Assembly (NCBI GenBank): GCA_019155185.1 | Contig: CM032800.1 | Span: 17,228,438 to 17,292,437 of the forward strand | Direction: 5' to 3' | From: Beaufortia kweichowensis | Lineage: Eukaryota; Chordata; Actinopteri; Cypriniformes; Gastromyzontidae | DNA: 64,000 bases | Shown here: positions 32,383-43,689 of the stretch, one piece after another | Position numbering within the stretch: position 1 is the first letter of the stretch | How the letters are laid out: every line of letters starts with the position of its first letter | Position numbers and translations under genes: made by a program | Notes under the pieces: model-generated | What the model was told of the DNA's origin: nothing | The model's database searches: none | What the model saw: the letters and a program-made list of their open reading frames with translations, nothing else

Positions 32383-33814
32383 ATGATTTTTGACTATTGG
32401 ATAGTATTGTTTTCGTTTTGTTATTGAACATTATAACAAAGAAGGAATGTAAAATGTTTCTGTTTATTACAGTGTTTCTGTTTCTTACAATTAAAACAAA
32501 CAATGGCTATTTGGGGTATTTTGCCTACCTGTTATTCTTTGCTAAGCCAGTAGGCTACACTGTTGGTTCCATTTAAGGCTCTGGTAAACAGGATTTGGTA
32601 ATCCTGAAATTTGGTATTTGGATCACAGTGATCCAATCCAATGTTCCTTTAAAAAACTGGCATAAAAGTAAGATGGATCAGGTTATCCTGGATAGCAAAA
32701 CATGGGATTTCCAAATCTGGATAAATTTGATCCAGAGTACATTTTTTGAAAAACTGGGCCCTGGACATTAATGTACATTATAATTTAGTCACTCTTTTCA
32801 TATGAGTTTTATTAAACTCTTTAAAGCTTCTCAGTGAACATCCAAGCAGCTTCCTTATGTAAAATACCTTTTTGGAAGACAAAGAAAGATAACTTTCCCT
32901 CTGAAAGTACAAGCTCTGATTGGATCACTCATATCTTTGGGGTGTGACATCTTCACGGTTTAAAGACCACTGCACTCCTTTCTTTGCACTCTTCCCTTTC
33001 TGGCGCTCTTCCCTTCCTGTCCTTTTCTCTGCGTGCTCCAAGTCAACTGGGCCCTTCCAAGTGCCCTTGGGGTTTTAGCCCTTTTTGGATCCTTTGATGA
33101 TGAGCTAGAGGAAGACTGCACCGGACCCCTAAGTTTGTACCAGGCTACGGCCTTGTCTTTCCATCTTTCAAAGATCCTCTGTCTCAGACTGGTTCTCTCT
33201 CTCATCGCTACAACTTTCAGCCAAGATCAACCGGAGCCTCAACCAACTGAATCAGGACACTTCCTTTTGATGGGCAAGACGTGCAAGTATCATACTTCGT
33301 CTTATTAATGGATGCATAGAGCATCATTAATTCTTTTTACAAAGGTGCTACACATATAGGAAACTGATGGTTCGTTCAGGCTGTGGATCTGCTGAATATC
33401 AAATACTGCCATGATCTCATATTTTATTCTTCTCTCTGTTTCAACTTTTTCTAATGCTAAACTGTATGCATGTGTGTGTATTTGTTTAACCGAGTGAATA
33501 AAGTCTTGTTTATATCACACATGATGTTGTTTGTAGTTCATGCTCATAATCCGGAGTCCCTAATCATGTCAATTATCGCTACATGCTCTTAATCATTTAG
33601 TATTTCCCTAAATCAAGTATTTCATCCAATACTTAGAATCTATCATAATCAATAATAAATATTTTCCTGTCGGGGTCATATTTGTTTCCCCTACCGAGGG
33701 GATGGTGGAGAATATTTTAACTTATCTTTGAGCAAAGCTCATTATAATTCTTACTTCTTTTTGTGTAGAATGCAACAGTGTTTAAATAATACCATTCCCC
33801 ACAGAATCGCTACA

Positions 33815-34572
33815 AATGGTAGGTTGTGAGGTAGGTTGTTTAATGACATAGTTGTCTATAGCGCTACTTGGTCTCAACATTTGGACCAGCTTCGTGATGT
33901 TTTTAAGCGGCTGATGAGTGCAAATTTGACTTTGAACCTCTATAAGTATAAGTTTGGACAAGCTACAGTAACTTATCTGGGCAAAGTGGTTGGCCATGAT
34001 CATGTGTCTCAAGTGGGAGCAAAAATAGAGGCCATTGTGAACTTTGCTGTACCATCATCTCGGAGAGAGTTAAAACGCTTCCTAGGTATGGTAGGTTATT
34101 ATAGGAGTTTTGTCAGTTGAGTTGAGTCATGTCAGGTAGCCTTTGACAATCTGAAGGCGTTGTTGAGTAGTTCTCCTATTCTTGCTGCTCATAATTTTGA
34201 CAGGCTGTTCAAGCTGTGGATGCTAGTGATTTTGGGGTTGGTGCTGTTCTTCTCCAGGATGATTCAGTAGGTATTGAACATCCTGTGTGTTTTTATTCAA
34301 GGAAATATGATATCCATCAGAAGCACTATTCTACAATTGAGAAGGAAGCTTTGGCCCTTATCCTTGCTTTGAAACATTTTGAGGTGTATGTTTCATCCAG
34401 TGTCCCACTTATTGTTTACACTGACCATAATCCTCTCATGTTCCTCCACAGCATGAGAAAAGCTAACCAGCGCTTAATGCGGTGGAGCCTGTTGTTGCAG
34501 GGTTATGATCTTCTATTCCACCATATTTGTGGGAAGGATAATGTTTTGGCAGATGCCCTGTCAAGGTTGTAA
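33815..34572 (+). pseudogene. Gypsy-type pol remnant, C-terminal RT and RNase H
   Basis: From 33836 the frame reads NDIVVYSATW (position of the second catalytic motif, with the usual DD altered to ND) and RRELKRFLGMVGYYRSF, then breaks near 34120. A second frame from 34216 gives an RNase H domain: DASDFGVGAVL, EKEALALILALKHF, YTDHNPL and NVLADALSRL, ending at 34572. Integrase is absent; the sequence passes almost directly to an LTR at 34644. It is an internally deleted, dead copy. Confidence 0.8.
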
Positions 34573-34643
34573 GTGCTTGTTTATTTCATGTACATTTTAA
34601 TGTTGCCATAGGTTATCCTATAGCGCCATTTTAAGTGTGTGGG

Positions 34644-34948
34644 TGTTATGTCCTGTTTGCTTTCCTCTAGTGCCCTGTATTACCAGTCCTAATCTGTCAT
34701 TTGTTACAGTTGCCTGGTAACTCACCTGTGACCAATTGGTTAATTGATGACACCTGAAGGGAGCCATTTAAAATCCAGGACACCAGCTTTCTCACTCTCT
34801 CTCTCTGGTTTTGCAGTCAACACTGCAGTAGCAGTGCTGCCTTTTCTACAGTTCCCTTTTTCTTTTATAATTTAATAAACTTAACTTTTGATTGGTAGAC
34901 TTTGGTCTCTGTGTCCTTTGTTGCTTCCCTAGAGCCAGGGTTCTAACA
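34644..34948 (+). repeat. 3' LTR of the Gypsy remnant, 305 bp
   Basis: It starts TGTTATGTCC and ends TTCTAACA, with inverted TGTTA/TAACA. A TTTAAAA box lies at about 34768 and AATAAA at about 34873. A purine-rich GTGTGTGGG precedes it. It follows the RNase H remnant directly in the same orientation, which supports the assignment. No matching 5' LTR lies in the window. Confidence 0.6.
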
Positions 34949-35840
34949 TAGCCAACAAATATCCTCAAAGATCAAAAAATAGTTTACTTACCATGGTTGC
35001 AAAAGTTTACACTTAAGATTTCCTTATTTTTTTTACTTTTTACTCAATATGTAATAGAGAAAAAGTTTACATTTTTTAACAGCTTACTGATATCTGAACA
35101 TTGTGTAAATGCACAGAGTTTATTTATGTTAACATATTAAGAGTTTTGGGGAAAGAAATGAAAACCGTGTACTACAGTAATCAAATCAGGTGGACAAAAA
35201 CACAATTCAGCATCTTTCACGTAAATGGAAATATGAATGTGGGAAATATTATAATGTGTTATGTTTGTGTGATAAGATATGCAAGTATGTCAGTTTAAAG
35301 ACAGTGACAGGTCAAAAACCACATAAAATTATGTAAAAATAATGAAAGAAGACATCATAGTTTCATTTATATATTTAGTTTATATATATGTTTATTTATT
35401 TATTTTGTTGCATAATTTTTTGTCTTTTTACACTTTTTCTCACCACTTTGTGTTGCAGATTTCTAAGCACTCCAACATGCAGACCTATGATGGACCAGGT
35501 CAGAGGGCTGCGCCCAACTGATGCCATACCACTTTTCATTGTTCCCACAAGGATTTCTTCAACTTTTTGGCATCTTTTTGGCTTTTTTAGTGGGATACTT
35601 TTCTTTGTAATGACCGGCTGCATCCTTAAGTGCCTTCAAGTATCCTTTAAGTGGCAAAGCGGTGTTCGTATTAGGGCAGAGAGAAGGCTGGGTCATGTGC
35701 CTGACTGACATCTGGGGAATGTCTCTGCACAGAGTGTGGTGGAGGGTGGCATTCTCTCCGTGATGGAACAAACCCACTACATCCTGCTGAGTGGTATTAT
35801 CGTTTAGATGGACTCTATCTTGCTGGGCACGAAGGACTCG
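34949..35840. other. AT-rich sequence, no gene recognised
   Basis: Short frames at 35388-35708 and on the opposite strand have no recognisable similarity. The right half (35460-35840) could be the tail of the retropseudogene that follows, but I could not confirm this. Confidence 0.4.
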
Positions 35841-37124
35841 TTCATGGCTCTTGCTGCTGGAGGTCTGGTTTCCACAAATCCTTGCAGTCCTGTTCTGCTC
35901 TTTCTCTTGTCTTCTGTGCACTATTAGACAGTGCAACAAATAGCTTTCTTTTTCCAACCCAGCAACTATTCATTGCAGCCAAACCTTTTGTAGTAGCTTT
36001 AAAATTTTCCAAATCTACTAAACCAAATCCTTTGCTGCGGCCGTTCTCCGACATCACGTTGGCCAAATGGGGGAAAAAAACGGCAGTGCTGTTCGCTGGT
36101 GAAGTAGTACAGCAGATTAGAGACGTATAGACTCGGAGAAAAAGATTTAGATTCTGTATTTTTGGCCCTCCGTTTAGCATGCGTCTTGTAATGAAAACTT
36201 TCTCGTCATTGATCAGCTTTCCATCCAGAATCTTAATTGCATTCTCTGCTGCCTCCATAGTTTTAAAATTGACAAATCCATACCCCTTTTAAACCGTTAA
36301 CCGTTAAAGTGGTCACTGGCCACTTTGCAGGACAGTATTTCCCCAAAGTTAGAAAAGGTGTCATATTGGGTGAAACTGTCTATGTTCTTGGCCAGGGCCG
36401 TAATATACAGTGTCATCATCATTACCATCTCCGACTCTGTCCTGCCGTAATACCTGCGCGCTGTCACTGTCAGTTGCACATGGTGTTTGTTTTGGATCCT
36501 GTTATTGTCACCCTTACGTGGAGAAGCAATCAGCGCTAACTCGCGGCGCTGCGCGCTCATTCAGCCCGCACCTGTTTCTCATTTCCACTGCCTATTTATT
36601 TCCTGTCTTTGTCTTCTCTCGTCGTGGGTATGTCTTATGTGATTTTGCCTCTTGGCCGCGTGTTATCGTTTGTTTCTTCTCTGACATTTGTACTGTACTG
36701 TGTCCAGGATTCTCAGGCGAGGCATTAATCACACTTCGTATGCGGACAGGGAGGCCATATTAGGAGTGCTAGACTGGAAGTTTCCAGTCATTCCTCTCAG
36801 CCCTGTGTCTCAGTGGATGTGTGCGCAGGGATTGGCACGCCACTTCATTCACCTGACTTTTGGTGTTTCATTCTTTTGCTGGCTTTGTGTTCTGAAGTTC
36901 AGAATAAACGTACTTTTGTTTGAACTGCAATTGAGTCCTCCGTTCCTGCTGTTACAATACAGGTTGCGGATTCCACTTTGACGCAAAGTGGGATCGGGCT
37001 GGTACCACTTAATTGTAATTGGCTTACCAAAGAGGGGCTCAAACATTAAATTGTCCATGGCCTTCTCCGCATCAGGGGCGTGTGCAAAGTTCACGTAACC
37101 GAAGCTGTGAGAGTAACTTGTCAC
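35840..37124 (-). pseudogene. Poly(A)-binding-protein-like retropseudogene
   Basis: Reading leftward, RRM-type segments occur in the order of a cytoplasmic poly(A)-binding protein. The first is FGYVNFAHAPDAEKAMDNL with GKPITIKWYQPDPTLRQSGI (37110-36965). Next comes ITALAKNIDSF...YDTFSNFGEILSCKV (36405-36315), then MEAAENAIKILDGKLINDEKVF (36258-36190) and SKGFGLVDLENF with MNSCWVGKRKLFV (about 36040-35930). RRM1, RRM2 and the third RRM follow without introns, apart from an inserted solo LTR, so it looks like an integrated cDNA. Stops and shifts are frequent. Intact PABPs bind mRNA tails and eIF4G; this copy is not expected to. The 3' part is too degraded to show a MLLE domain. Confidence 0.7.
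36411..36956 (+). mobile_element. Solo LTR (546 bp) inserted in the PABP-like pseudogene
   Basis: It starts TGTCATCATC and ends CTGTTACA, with AATAAA at 36903 giving plus orientation. Flanked by an exact 6-bp duplication ATACAG (36405-36410, 36957-36962). Removing it joins the pseudogene reading frame, which confirms the borders. Confidence 0.85.
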
Positions 37125-37286
37125 TGTCTGAACACTCTAACAGAGAAGATAAAACCATATAGAAAGAATGTGTTGAACAACAGTTGTTCACATACATGTA
37201 GGTGAAGATAGCCCACAAACAAACACCCCAACATGCTCTCAGGTATCTAACAATAAGTGCAGTTTACAAAGCTCAATGTTGACATG

Positions 37287-37470
37287 TCAAGGTTATACAG
37301 ACTTTATTAAAGAATTTGGTGACTTTTTATCAGAACTAGTACTGGCCGCAGATAGAGTTCTTGTAGTCGGTGATTTTAATATTCATGTAGATAACGACTC
37401 ACGTCTCAGGACCCGCTTACTGTCATAATCACACTTTAGATCTTATACTGTCATATGGTATAAATGTGGA
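37287..37470 (+). pseudogene. L2-type LINE endonuclease fragment
   Basis: The frame reads YTDFIKEFGDFLSELVL and VLVVGDFNIHVDND, then HNHTLDLILSYG after a shift. GDFNIHVD carries the catalytic Asp/Asn of an apurinic-type LINE endonuclease and HTLDL is the next conserved block. This is the C-terminal half of the domain. It may be the 5' part of the L2 element whose reverse transcriptase starts at 43690. Confidence 0.7.
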
Positions 37471-37949
37471 CAATTTATCAGCAAAGTGAAGACATCTCAG
37501 ATTGTAACAGCCCAGTTGAAGAATAAAGGATTGTGCACTGATGTTGTACTGTCTTCCTTACTGTGTTTATTGTCCTTATAGACTTCACAACACCGTAAGA
37601 GCTAGAACAGATGAATAAACAATATTGGAAATTGTAATGAATTCACATTCACAAAAATAAAACAAAAACAATCGACCTTACAGCAACATTCATCCTAAAC
37701 AACATAAAATTACTTGTAAATAAATCAAACACATAAAACAGGTGTAGAGACACAATACGCTATACATACACGTGTATATAAAGTGAATGGAAAATATTCG
37801 TAAATATTCTTGACTACCTTGTTCTTCTTTCCAATCAGGTGTCAAACAACAAAGTCAAAAACAAAACAAAATACTGCTGAATAAAACAACAAAAAGTGAC
37901 TAAATTCACTTGAAAGTGTCCTTAATCCTTTAATCTAACGCCGTGATCC
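37471..37949. other. Non-coding interval
   Basis: AT-rich, no frame or repeat boundary recognised. Confidence 0.5.
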
Positions 37950-38093
37950 GTCTCCGTCTTCTGCGAGCTCTCTCTTCTTCTTCTTCGTGTCGTTTATTGG
38001 CGGTTGACAAGCCAACTTATGGTGTATTACCGCCACCAACTGGACTGGAGTGTGAAGCATCGACGGGGAATAAGACGAGACAAAAAAATTCCT

Positions 38094-39320
38094 TTAAATT
38101 CTTATTTCCAATTCTGTTATTTCGAGATAATTAAATATTTCTCTCTGCACTCTTGATTGTTCCGAAGCACAACTTAATAGATTTGTTAAACTGAGACTGG
38201 TTATATATAGATCCTTCAATTTCTTAATCAACTCGTCTCTTTCTTTGTTAAATACAGTACAATGTAGAAGTACATGCTCAACAGTCTCCGCTTCACTACA
38301 GGATATACACAATCCAGTTTGATGTTTCCCTATTATAAACAATGAGTGATTTAAACCAGAATGTCCTATTCGCAGTCGTGTAATAATAATATCTTCTCTC
38401 CTATCTTTAAGGCATACTCTCTCCCTTTTCCAAGTTGTTTTTGAATGTTGTATAAGTGCCTGCCCTTTATTTCCCTGTCCCACACTTCTTGCCACTTTTT
38501 ATTAATGTGATCTTTAATTATTCCCTTTATTTCTGCTTTACTCAGTGGAATTTGTACTTCAATGGTCGTATGTTTCATTGTCTGTTTAGCCAGTTTATCA
38601 ACTGTTTCATTACCTTCTACTCCCATGTGTGCAGGTACCCATATGAACCTCAGAACTATACCCATTTTTTGTATTCTAAACAGATTTAAAAGTATCTCAT
38701 ATATTAATTCTTGCCTTGCTGTTGTTAGTCCACCTGATATACCACTTAAAGCTGATATAGAATCTGAACAAATAACTGCCCTTGGTGGCTTAAATTCCTC
38801 CACCCACCAAATAGCCAACAAAATTGCAATCTACTCAGTTGTAAAAACAGATACTTCATTGGTCACCCTTTTCTGAATAGTGACTTGAAAGCTCTGAATA
38901 TATACAGCTGCAGCCGTGTGCCCTGACGCAGGATCCTTTGACCCATCAGTGAATATATGAATCATTGAGGAATATGCTTGATCCATATACTGCTGAACAA
39001 CAACCTCCTTAGATATAGCCTTTTCATTCTTAATCTTACTTAGTAGGTAGAAATCAACTTGAGGCATAGGAAGCAACCAAGGAGGAATGAATATGTGGAA
39101 TTACAACGGAGGGACTAACTGGAATTTCAGTAATACCCAGATTCAAAGCATCCTTATTTGCTGTCCAACCAAAATTTCTGATGCGATCATTTCCATATTC
39201 CCAGCACTCTTTTAGTATTTCCTTGACTGGATGTGTCTCTGTATGCCCTTTTATATTAATCCAATAATTCATTGTTAATTTCAATTTACGTATACTCATT
39301 GGTAGTTCTCCTACCTCCAC
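38094..39320 (-). pseudogene. RNase H and C-terminal region of the I/Nimb LINE
   Basis: Segments in several frames: IHIFTDGSKDPASG (first RNase H aspartate; about 38960), VICSDSISAL (about 38770) and IWVPAHMGVEGNE (about 38640) give RNase H motifs in order. Then comes a Cys/His region (CISCSEAETVEHVLLHC, about 38300-38250), typical of I-group C-termini. Frameshifts separate the pieces. Confidence 0.75.
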
Positions 39321-39531
39321 CTGTAATGAGGGTATAGGAGAGGATCTACAAGCCCCACAACAAATTCTTAATGATTGTGCCTGAACTGTTTCAACTTTCT
39401 TAATCCAGGCAAATTCAATGACGCAGATCCATAAATAATATGTCCATAATCAATTACTGACCTGATCAATGCACAGTATATTCTTTGTAAAGATTTTAGA
39501 CTGGCTCCCCATTCCATCCCTGATAAACATC

Positions 39532-40660
39532 TTAATATATTATTACCTTTTTTGCATGTGTCTTAAAAGTTAACCTACAATCCATCCATATCCCTAAATA
39601 TTTTATAACTTTGACTTGTTCCAGTGCCTGATCATAAAGATTCACTTTGATTTCAGGAATACAATTTCTCTTTGCAAAACAAACTAGTTGAGTTTTAGCA
39701 ATTGATAACCGGAAACTCCATTTATTGGCCCATTTTTCCACTTCATTAACCGCTGTTTGTATGACTTTTGTTACATGTGATACATTACGTCCCCTCTTCC
39801 ATATCGCTCCATCATCAGCATAAAGAGATCTTCCAATATCTATTTTAACATTTTGAAAAACATCATTTATCATGATGTTAAACAATACTGGACTGCATAC
39901 GCTTCCTTGTGGAGTACCATTATCTATTTGATAAATTCTGGAATATGATGATCCAACCCTTACCTGAACTGTTCTATTAAGCAAAAAATCTTTTACCCAG
40001 TTAAACATTCTGCCTATAATCCCTATTTGTTCTAACTTTATTAACAATCCTTCCTTCCAAAGCATGTCATAAGCTTTTTCAATATCGAAAAATATGCCTA
40101 CTACCACTTCTTTACTGACTTGAGCCTTTCTTATATCTGTCTCTAAACACAAGGCAGCATCTATTGTACTGCATCCTTTACGAAAGCCACTCTGATGTGG
40201 TGATATAATCCCTTTCCTTTCTAATATGTAATTCAATCTGCATACAACCATATGTTCCATTATTTTACATAAATTCGATGTTAGCGCGATCGGCCTATAA
40301 CTTGTAGCATTATGCTTGTTCTTAGCAGGCTTTAAAACAGGAATAATAATCCTGTGTTTCCATGCAGATGGAAGTCTCCCTGTACTCCACACTTTATTAA
40401 AAAGACGTAATATACAATTCAGAGAGAAATCAGACAAATTTTTAATCATCGTATAACATATCTCATCCTTTCCTGGAGATGTTTGCTTCGCTTCCCCAAC
40501 AGCTCTCTTTAATTCTTGCAAAGTAAAATCCATATCAATATGGTCATTAGAAGGCCTTTTCTCCATCATAATATTTGGATATTCTTTTTTACTTAGTTCT
40601 CTATTTATTTTGATTTCTTCTGTAATATTATCATTACTGTATACCTTAACAAACACCTTT
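39532..40660 (-). pseudogene. Reverse transcriptase of the I/Nimb LINE
   Basis: An uninterrupted frame (formally open from 40902, but only from about 40660 LINE-like) carries all palm motifs: SYRPIALTSNLCKIME, FFDIEKAYD, GTPQGSVCSPVLF and LYADDGAIW, followed by the thumb (KTQLVCFAKR, KYLGIWMD). The catalytic aspartates D273 and D363/D364, counted from the ATG at 40902, are intact. The frame ends at 39532 before the RNase H, which lies in other frames, so the polyprotein is broken by at least two shifts. The first about 80 codons come from different flanking DNA and should not be counted as protein. Confidence 0.8.
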
Positions 40661-40914
40661 GCTAACATTTCAAACATCACCAGACAATAAACAAAAGCAA
40701 ACACACACATTAAATAAGGTCCATAATCATAAGGGAACAGACGGTGCGGGTTGCGGGGCTGAGTGACAGTGATTGATGGCAGGTGTGCGGGGTGCAATGG
40801 ATGGTGGGAAATGCAGTTCTTAATAGTCCGGGGATAAAGAGCGGGTGAAGTGATGCAGAGAACCCGATGCTGAAGGCATCGACTCCATGACAATCTTAAC
40901 AATTGAACAGTTTT

Positions 40915-43668
40915 AGAGAATCATTTTCTTCCCCTCTTATATCCCACTCCCCCACTTTTTGCTCAGTGAGAGAACTGAGCCTCTAGCTTGGCTTGCCAGG
41001 ATTTTAAACCTGGGCTTGAATGGAGTCAGGGCCATTCTTATACACACGTGGAAGTGCTCATTAGTGAGCCTGGAACGATATTTAGTTTTGATTATGTTCA
41101 TTGTGGAGAAAGCTGCCTCGCAGTTGAGCCAAACATGGTCAAGATGTATAGGGCTACTTTCCTCAGACCTGGGAAAGCTGTCTCAGGGACGATTTGGAAC
41201 CAGAAAGGGGAAGGGTCAGTTCTTACAAAGTGCTCTTTCAGGGCCACATCTGCTTGGAGATCAACCAATTGCATCTGGAGAGACCTAGCATTTACCCATT
41301 TAAAGTGCTGTGTGACTTCCTTTGAGAACCCCCTGACATCTGTGATGAGAAATGGGTTCTGAATGAACATGGTGAGCTGCTGTCCAAAGCTGAAGCTGTC
41401 AAAACGGTTGCTGAAGTTTGCAGTCAGCTTATCAATAAAGTCAACAAAAGAAGAAACATATCTCTGTCCCTGAACTTGTTCCTGCACTGCTGGGAAGTGT
41501 GCACAGTCTCCCTGCAGGTCTTCCTTGAACACCTAAAGTTTCCTCTGAAAGGAACGGACAGCTGTCATCAGTTCACAAATTTAATTGTCCTTGCCCTGTA
41601 GCCTCAAATTTAGATCATTCAAATGTGAAGTGATATCAACCAAAAAGGCCACATTATCCAGTTTCTCATTTTCTAAAAATAAAGAAAACTGTGTTGCCTT
41701 CTGACTTTTTAGCTCTGCCAAAAAAGATGCTACTTCCCTCCTGATGGACCAAAAGCGTGCTAACACCCTCCCTTTGCTGAGCCATCTCACATTGTTGTGC
41801 AGCAAAAGATCATCAGTATTGGCATCAACTTCTCTGAGGAATTCCCTAAGCATGCGATGCTGATAGGAAGAGGATGCCCTGAGAAAATTGATCATTTTCA
41901 TCATTGTATTCATCACCTCAGCATAATCATCTGACAGGGAGGCACAGAGGACAGATTGATGAATGATGCAATGGTAAGCTATGAGCTCAGGATTGTCCTC
42001 TTTCAGTCTTGCTACAGCTCCTTTCTCTCTCCCAATCATAGCAGGGGCTCCATCTGTGGTTATTGAGACCACTTGTTTTGGCTCTATTCCTCTCTTTGAT
42101 AACATCTCCTTAATGGCCAGATAGATGTCTTCTCCTCTTGTACTGGTCTGAAGGGGAGTGACACCCAACAGGTCTTCACAGAATGCTTTCTGGTCTGTGT
42201 TGAAAAATCTGACATACACTAACAGCTGAGCATTGTCACACATGTCAGTGGACTCATCCACAGCTAAGCCTACACATCATGCCTTATGCACGGCTTCATC
42301 TAGCTGGGTTAGCACGTCCTGAGCTAATATTTCACTTTTCTTTGTGGCAGATGATGCTGACATGGGTATTTGCTTTATTTTTATCACAAAGCTCTTGTTT
42401 TTGTTTTCCCTCAAGTAGTGTGTCAGCTACTGCACTCATGCATTCTTTGACAACCCCTCCATTAGTAAATGGCTTTTTGTGTTGACCCAAAATCCAAGCA
42501 ACTCTGAGGGAACACTCATGAGCACGTTGTTGGGCAGTGAATGTGTGGCTCAGGATCCTGGTGGACTGGTCATATTGGGCTCTGAGACTACTTATTTTCT
42601 GTGATCTCACTGATTTGAGTGGGTGTGTTTGTTCAAAACCTTTATGTTATGTAATGGCTTTTCACATTGCCACTTTTAATAAGTGCCACGGTTTCTGAAC
42701 ATATGAGACACACTGTGTTGGAGCCATTCTATTGAATTGTAATTTCTGTTTGTGACACTAGAGTGCATGTGAGTATATTTAAATCAAGTGCCAATGAGAT
42801 ACAGGTGGCGCAAAGGGAAGGTCAAACAAACTTTTTGACCGTGCCATATCGAGCATGCAGCGGGTAGTACAAGACTGTGCTCGTGCCCGATAACAGTTGT
42901 TTTTGAGTAAAATATATGTTTATTGATTAGGAGTCTAAGTTAGGTTTGAAGTTTTATTTTTCCTTTACTTTATTTTTATTCTATCTTTGTTATTAACCAT
43001 TGTTATTTGGCATTTGTTAATGCCAAACGGACAATAAAAGGATTGGCATATCCGACTTTATTCCAATGGTATGGACAATAACTTTATTTATTCAGGACAA
43101 AGCACGCGTCAGAAACAGACTTCTATATCCCATCTGCGTCTCCTACACACTGGTTTAGTGCTCCCAGTGGGAAGTATGAACAGAAATGAGTCTGCCCATT
43201 CTGGATTAAATGCTCTATTTTCGCTGTCCACTTTTCTTTTTTTGGAGAGCGCCATTTGTTCTTTATTCTTCCTTTCACCGTCTCACTCGACTGTTTCTCT
43301 CTCTTTCTCCGTCTCACTCGACTGTTTCTCTCCCTTTGTTTTCTACATGTATCGCTATCTTTCTTTCATGTGTAACTTTACTCTAATTCTCTGTCATCTG
43401 TCTGCACTGTTGAGTCGCAGTGTTTATTTCAGGAAGGCACAGACTTGATTGGCTGAGTGGTATCATGTGGGATGGCTTAACTTGCATACAATTGGTCTGT
43501 GCGTTTCCACTACCACTACCATAAAGATTGCAAAAGCTGCGCCGGTAAAATAGAAGCGCCCCGTCAAGTTTTAAATCATAACCTTTTGTTTTGGCTGTAG
43601 GTCCGGGTCCGTATTGGACAGCTTCTGGGTCCAGACCCGGACCGGCGGTCCGCCTGTTAGTGACCTAT
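40915..43668 (-). mobile_element. hAT element (GTF2IRD2-like transposase), nearly full length
   Basis: The 5' end on the minus strand is GTCACTAACAGGCGGACCGC near 43668, followed by GGTCCGGGTCTGGACCC, the familiar start of a vertebrate hAT group. The transposase follows at 42610-40960. The 3' end lies near 40915 but its exact base and an 8-bp duplication were not found. Confidence 0.6.
40960..42610 (-). pseudogene. hAT transposase, GTF2IRD2-like, frameshifted
   Basis: Order along the minus strand: a region after the BED finger (QHKKPFTNGGVVKECM, 42610-42332), the catalytic core (MDESTDMCDNAQLLVYVRFF, SITTDGAPAMIG, YHCIIHQSVLC, LLLHNNVRWLSKGR, VDITSHLNDLNLRLQGKDN; 42261-41581), and a downstream domain (FKEDLQGDCAHFP, QHFKWVNARSLQMQL; 41532-41098). 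The C-terminal dimerisation remnant runs to about 40970 in another frame. The BED finger itself was not seen. At least three frame breaks make it inactive. The same family gave rise to the tail of mammalian GTF2IRD2. Confidence 0.8.
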
Positions 43669-43689
43669 GGCCTATAGCTACAAACCCAA

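Larger units (their letters stand above)
30084..32760. mobile_element. PIF/Harbinger transposon 2, compact, with intact transposase
   Basis: The terminal inverted repeats GGCCCAGTTTTTCAAAAA are perfect over 18 bp at 30084-30101 and 32743-32760, flanked by CTG on each side (30081-30083, 32761-32763). Subterminal TGGATCAAA/TTTGATCCA motifs recur on both sides and could be protein-binding sites. Two genes diverge from a 109-bp spacer: transposase leftward and a Myb/SANT-like accessory protein rightward. At 2.68 kb it has the normal gene content of the superfamily and looks the youngest DNA transposon in the window. Confidence 0.85.
29564..33814 (+). mobile_element. Probable solo LTR inside the Gypsy pol, itself split by Harbinger 2
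   Basis: The insert begins TGTAGTG and ends CGCTACA, a TG...CA pair with inverted ends, flanked by AATA (29560-29563) and AATG (33815-33818), a 4-bp duplication with one difference. Without Harbinger 2 (2677 bp plus its 3-bp duplication) it is about 1.57 kb. An AATAAA at about 33498 lies near the 3' end. No coding sequence. The pol frame is plausibly continuous if it is removed. The LTR call is inferred from ends and flanks only. Confidence 0.5.
37950..40690 (-). mobile_element. I/Nimb-type LINE with RNase H, 5' truncated
   Basis: Reading leftward: reverse transcriptase (40660-39532), RNase H and C-terminal zinc-knuckle region (39320-38094), then a 3' UTR containing ACTTATGGTGTATTACCGCC (reverse of the strand as written) and a short GAA-rich stretch near 37975. 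The endonuclease and ORF1 are missing because the copy starts at about 40690, where unrelated sequence takes over. RT plus RNase H places it in the I group, of which Nimb is the common fish lineage. Confidence 0.75.

Noticed and set aside
35388..35708. 106-codon plus-strand frame with a hydrophobic start
   Set aside because: No recognisable domain, and it overlaps sequence that may be the degraded end of the PABP-like retrocopy.
40960..42610. Host GTF2IRD2-like gene
   Set aside because: Only the hAT-derived part is present, with no TFII-I repeats, several frameshifts and hAT termini nearby.
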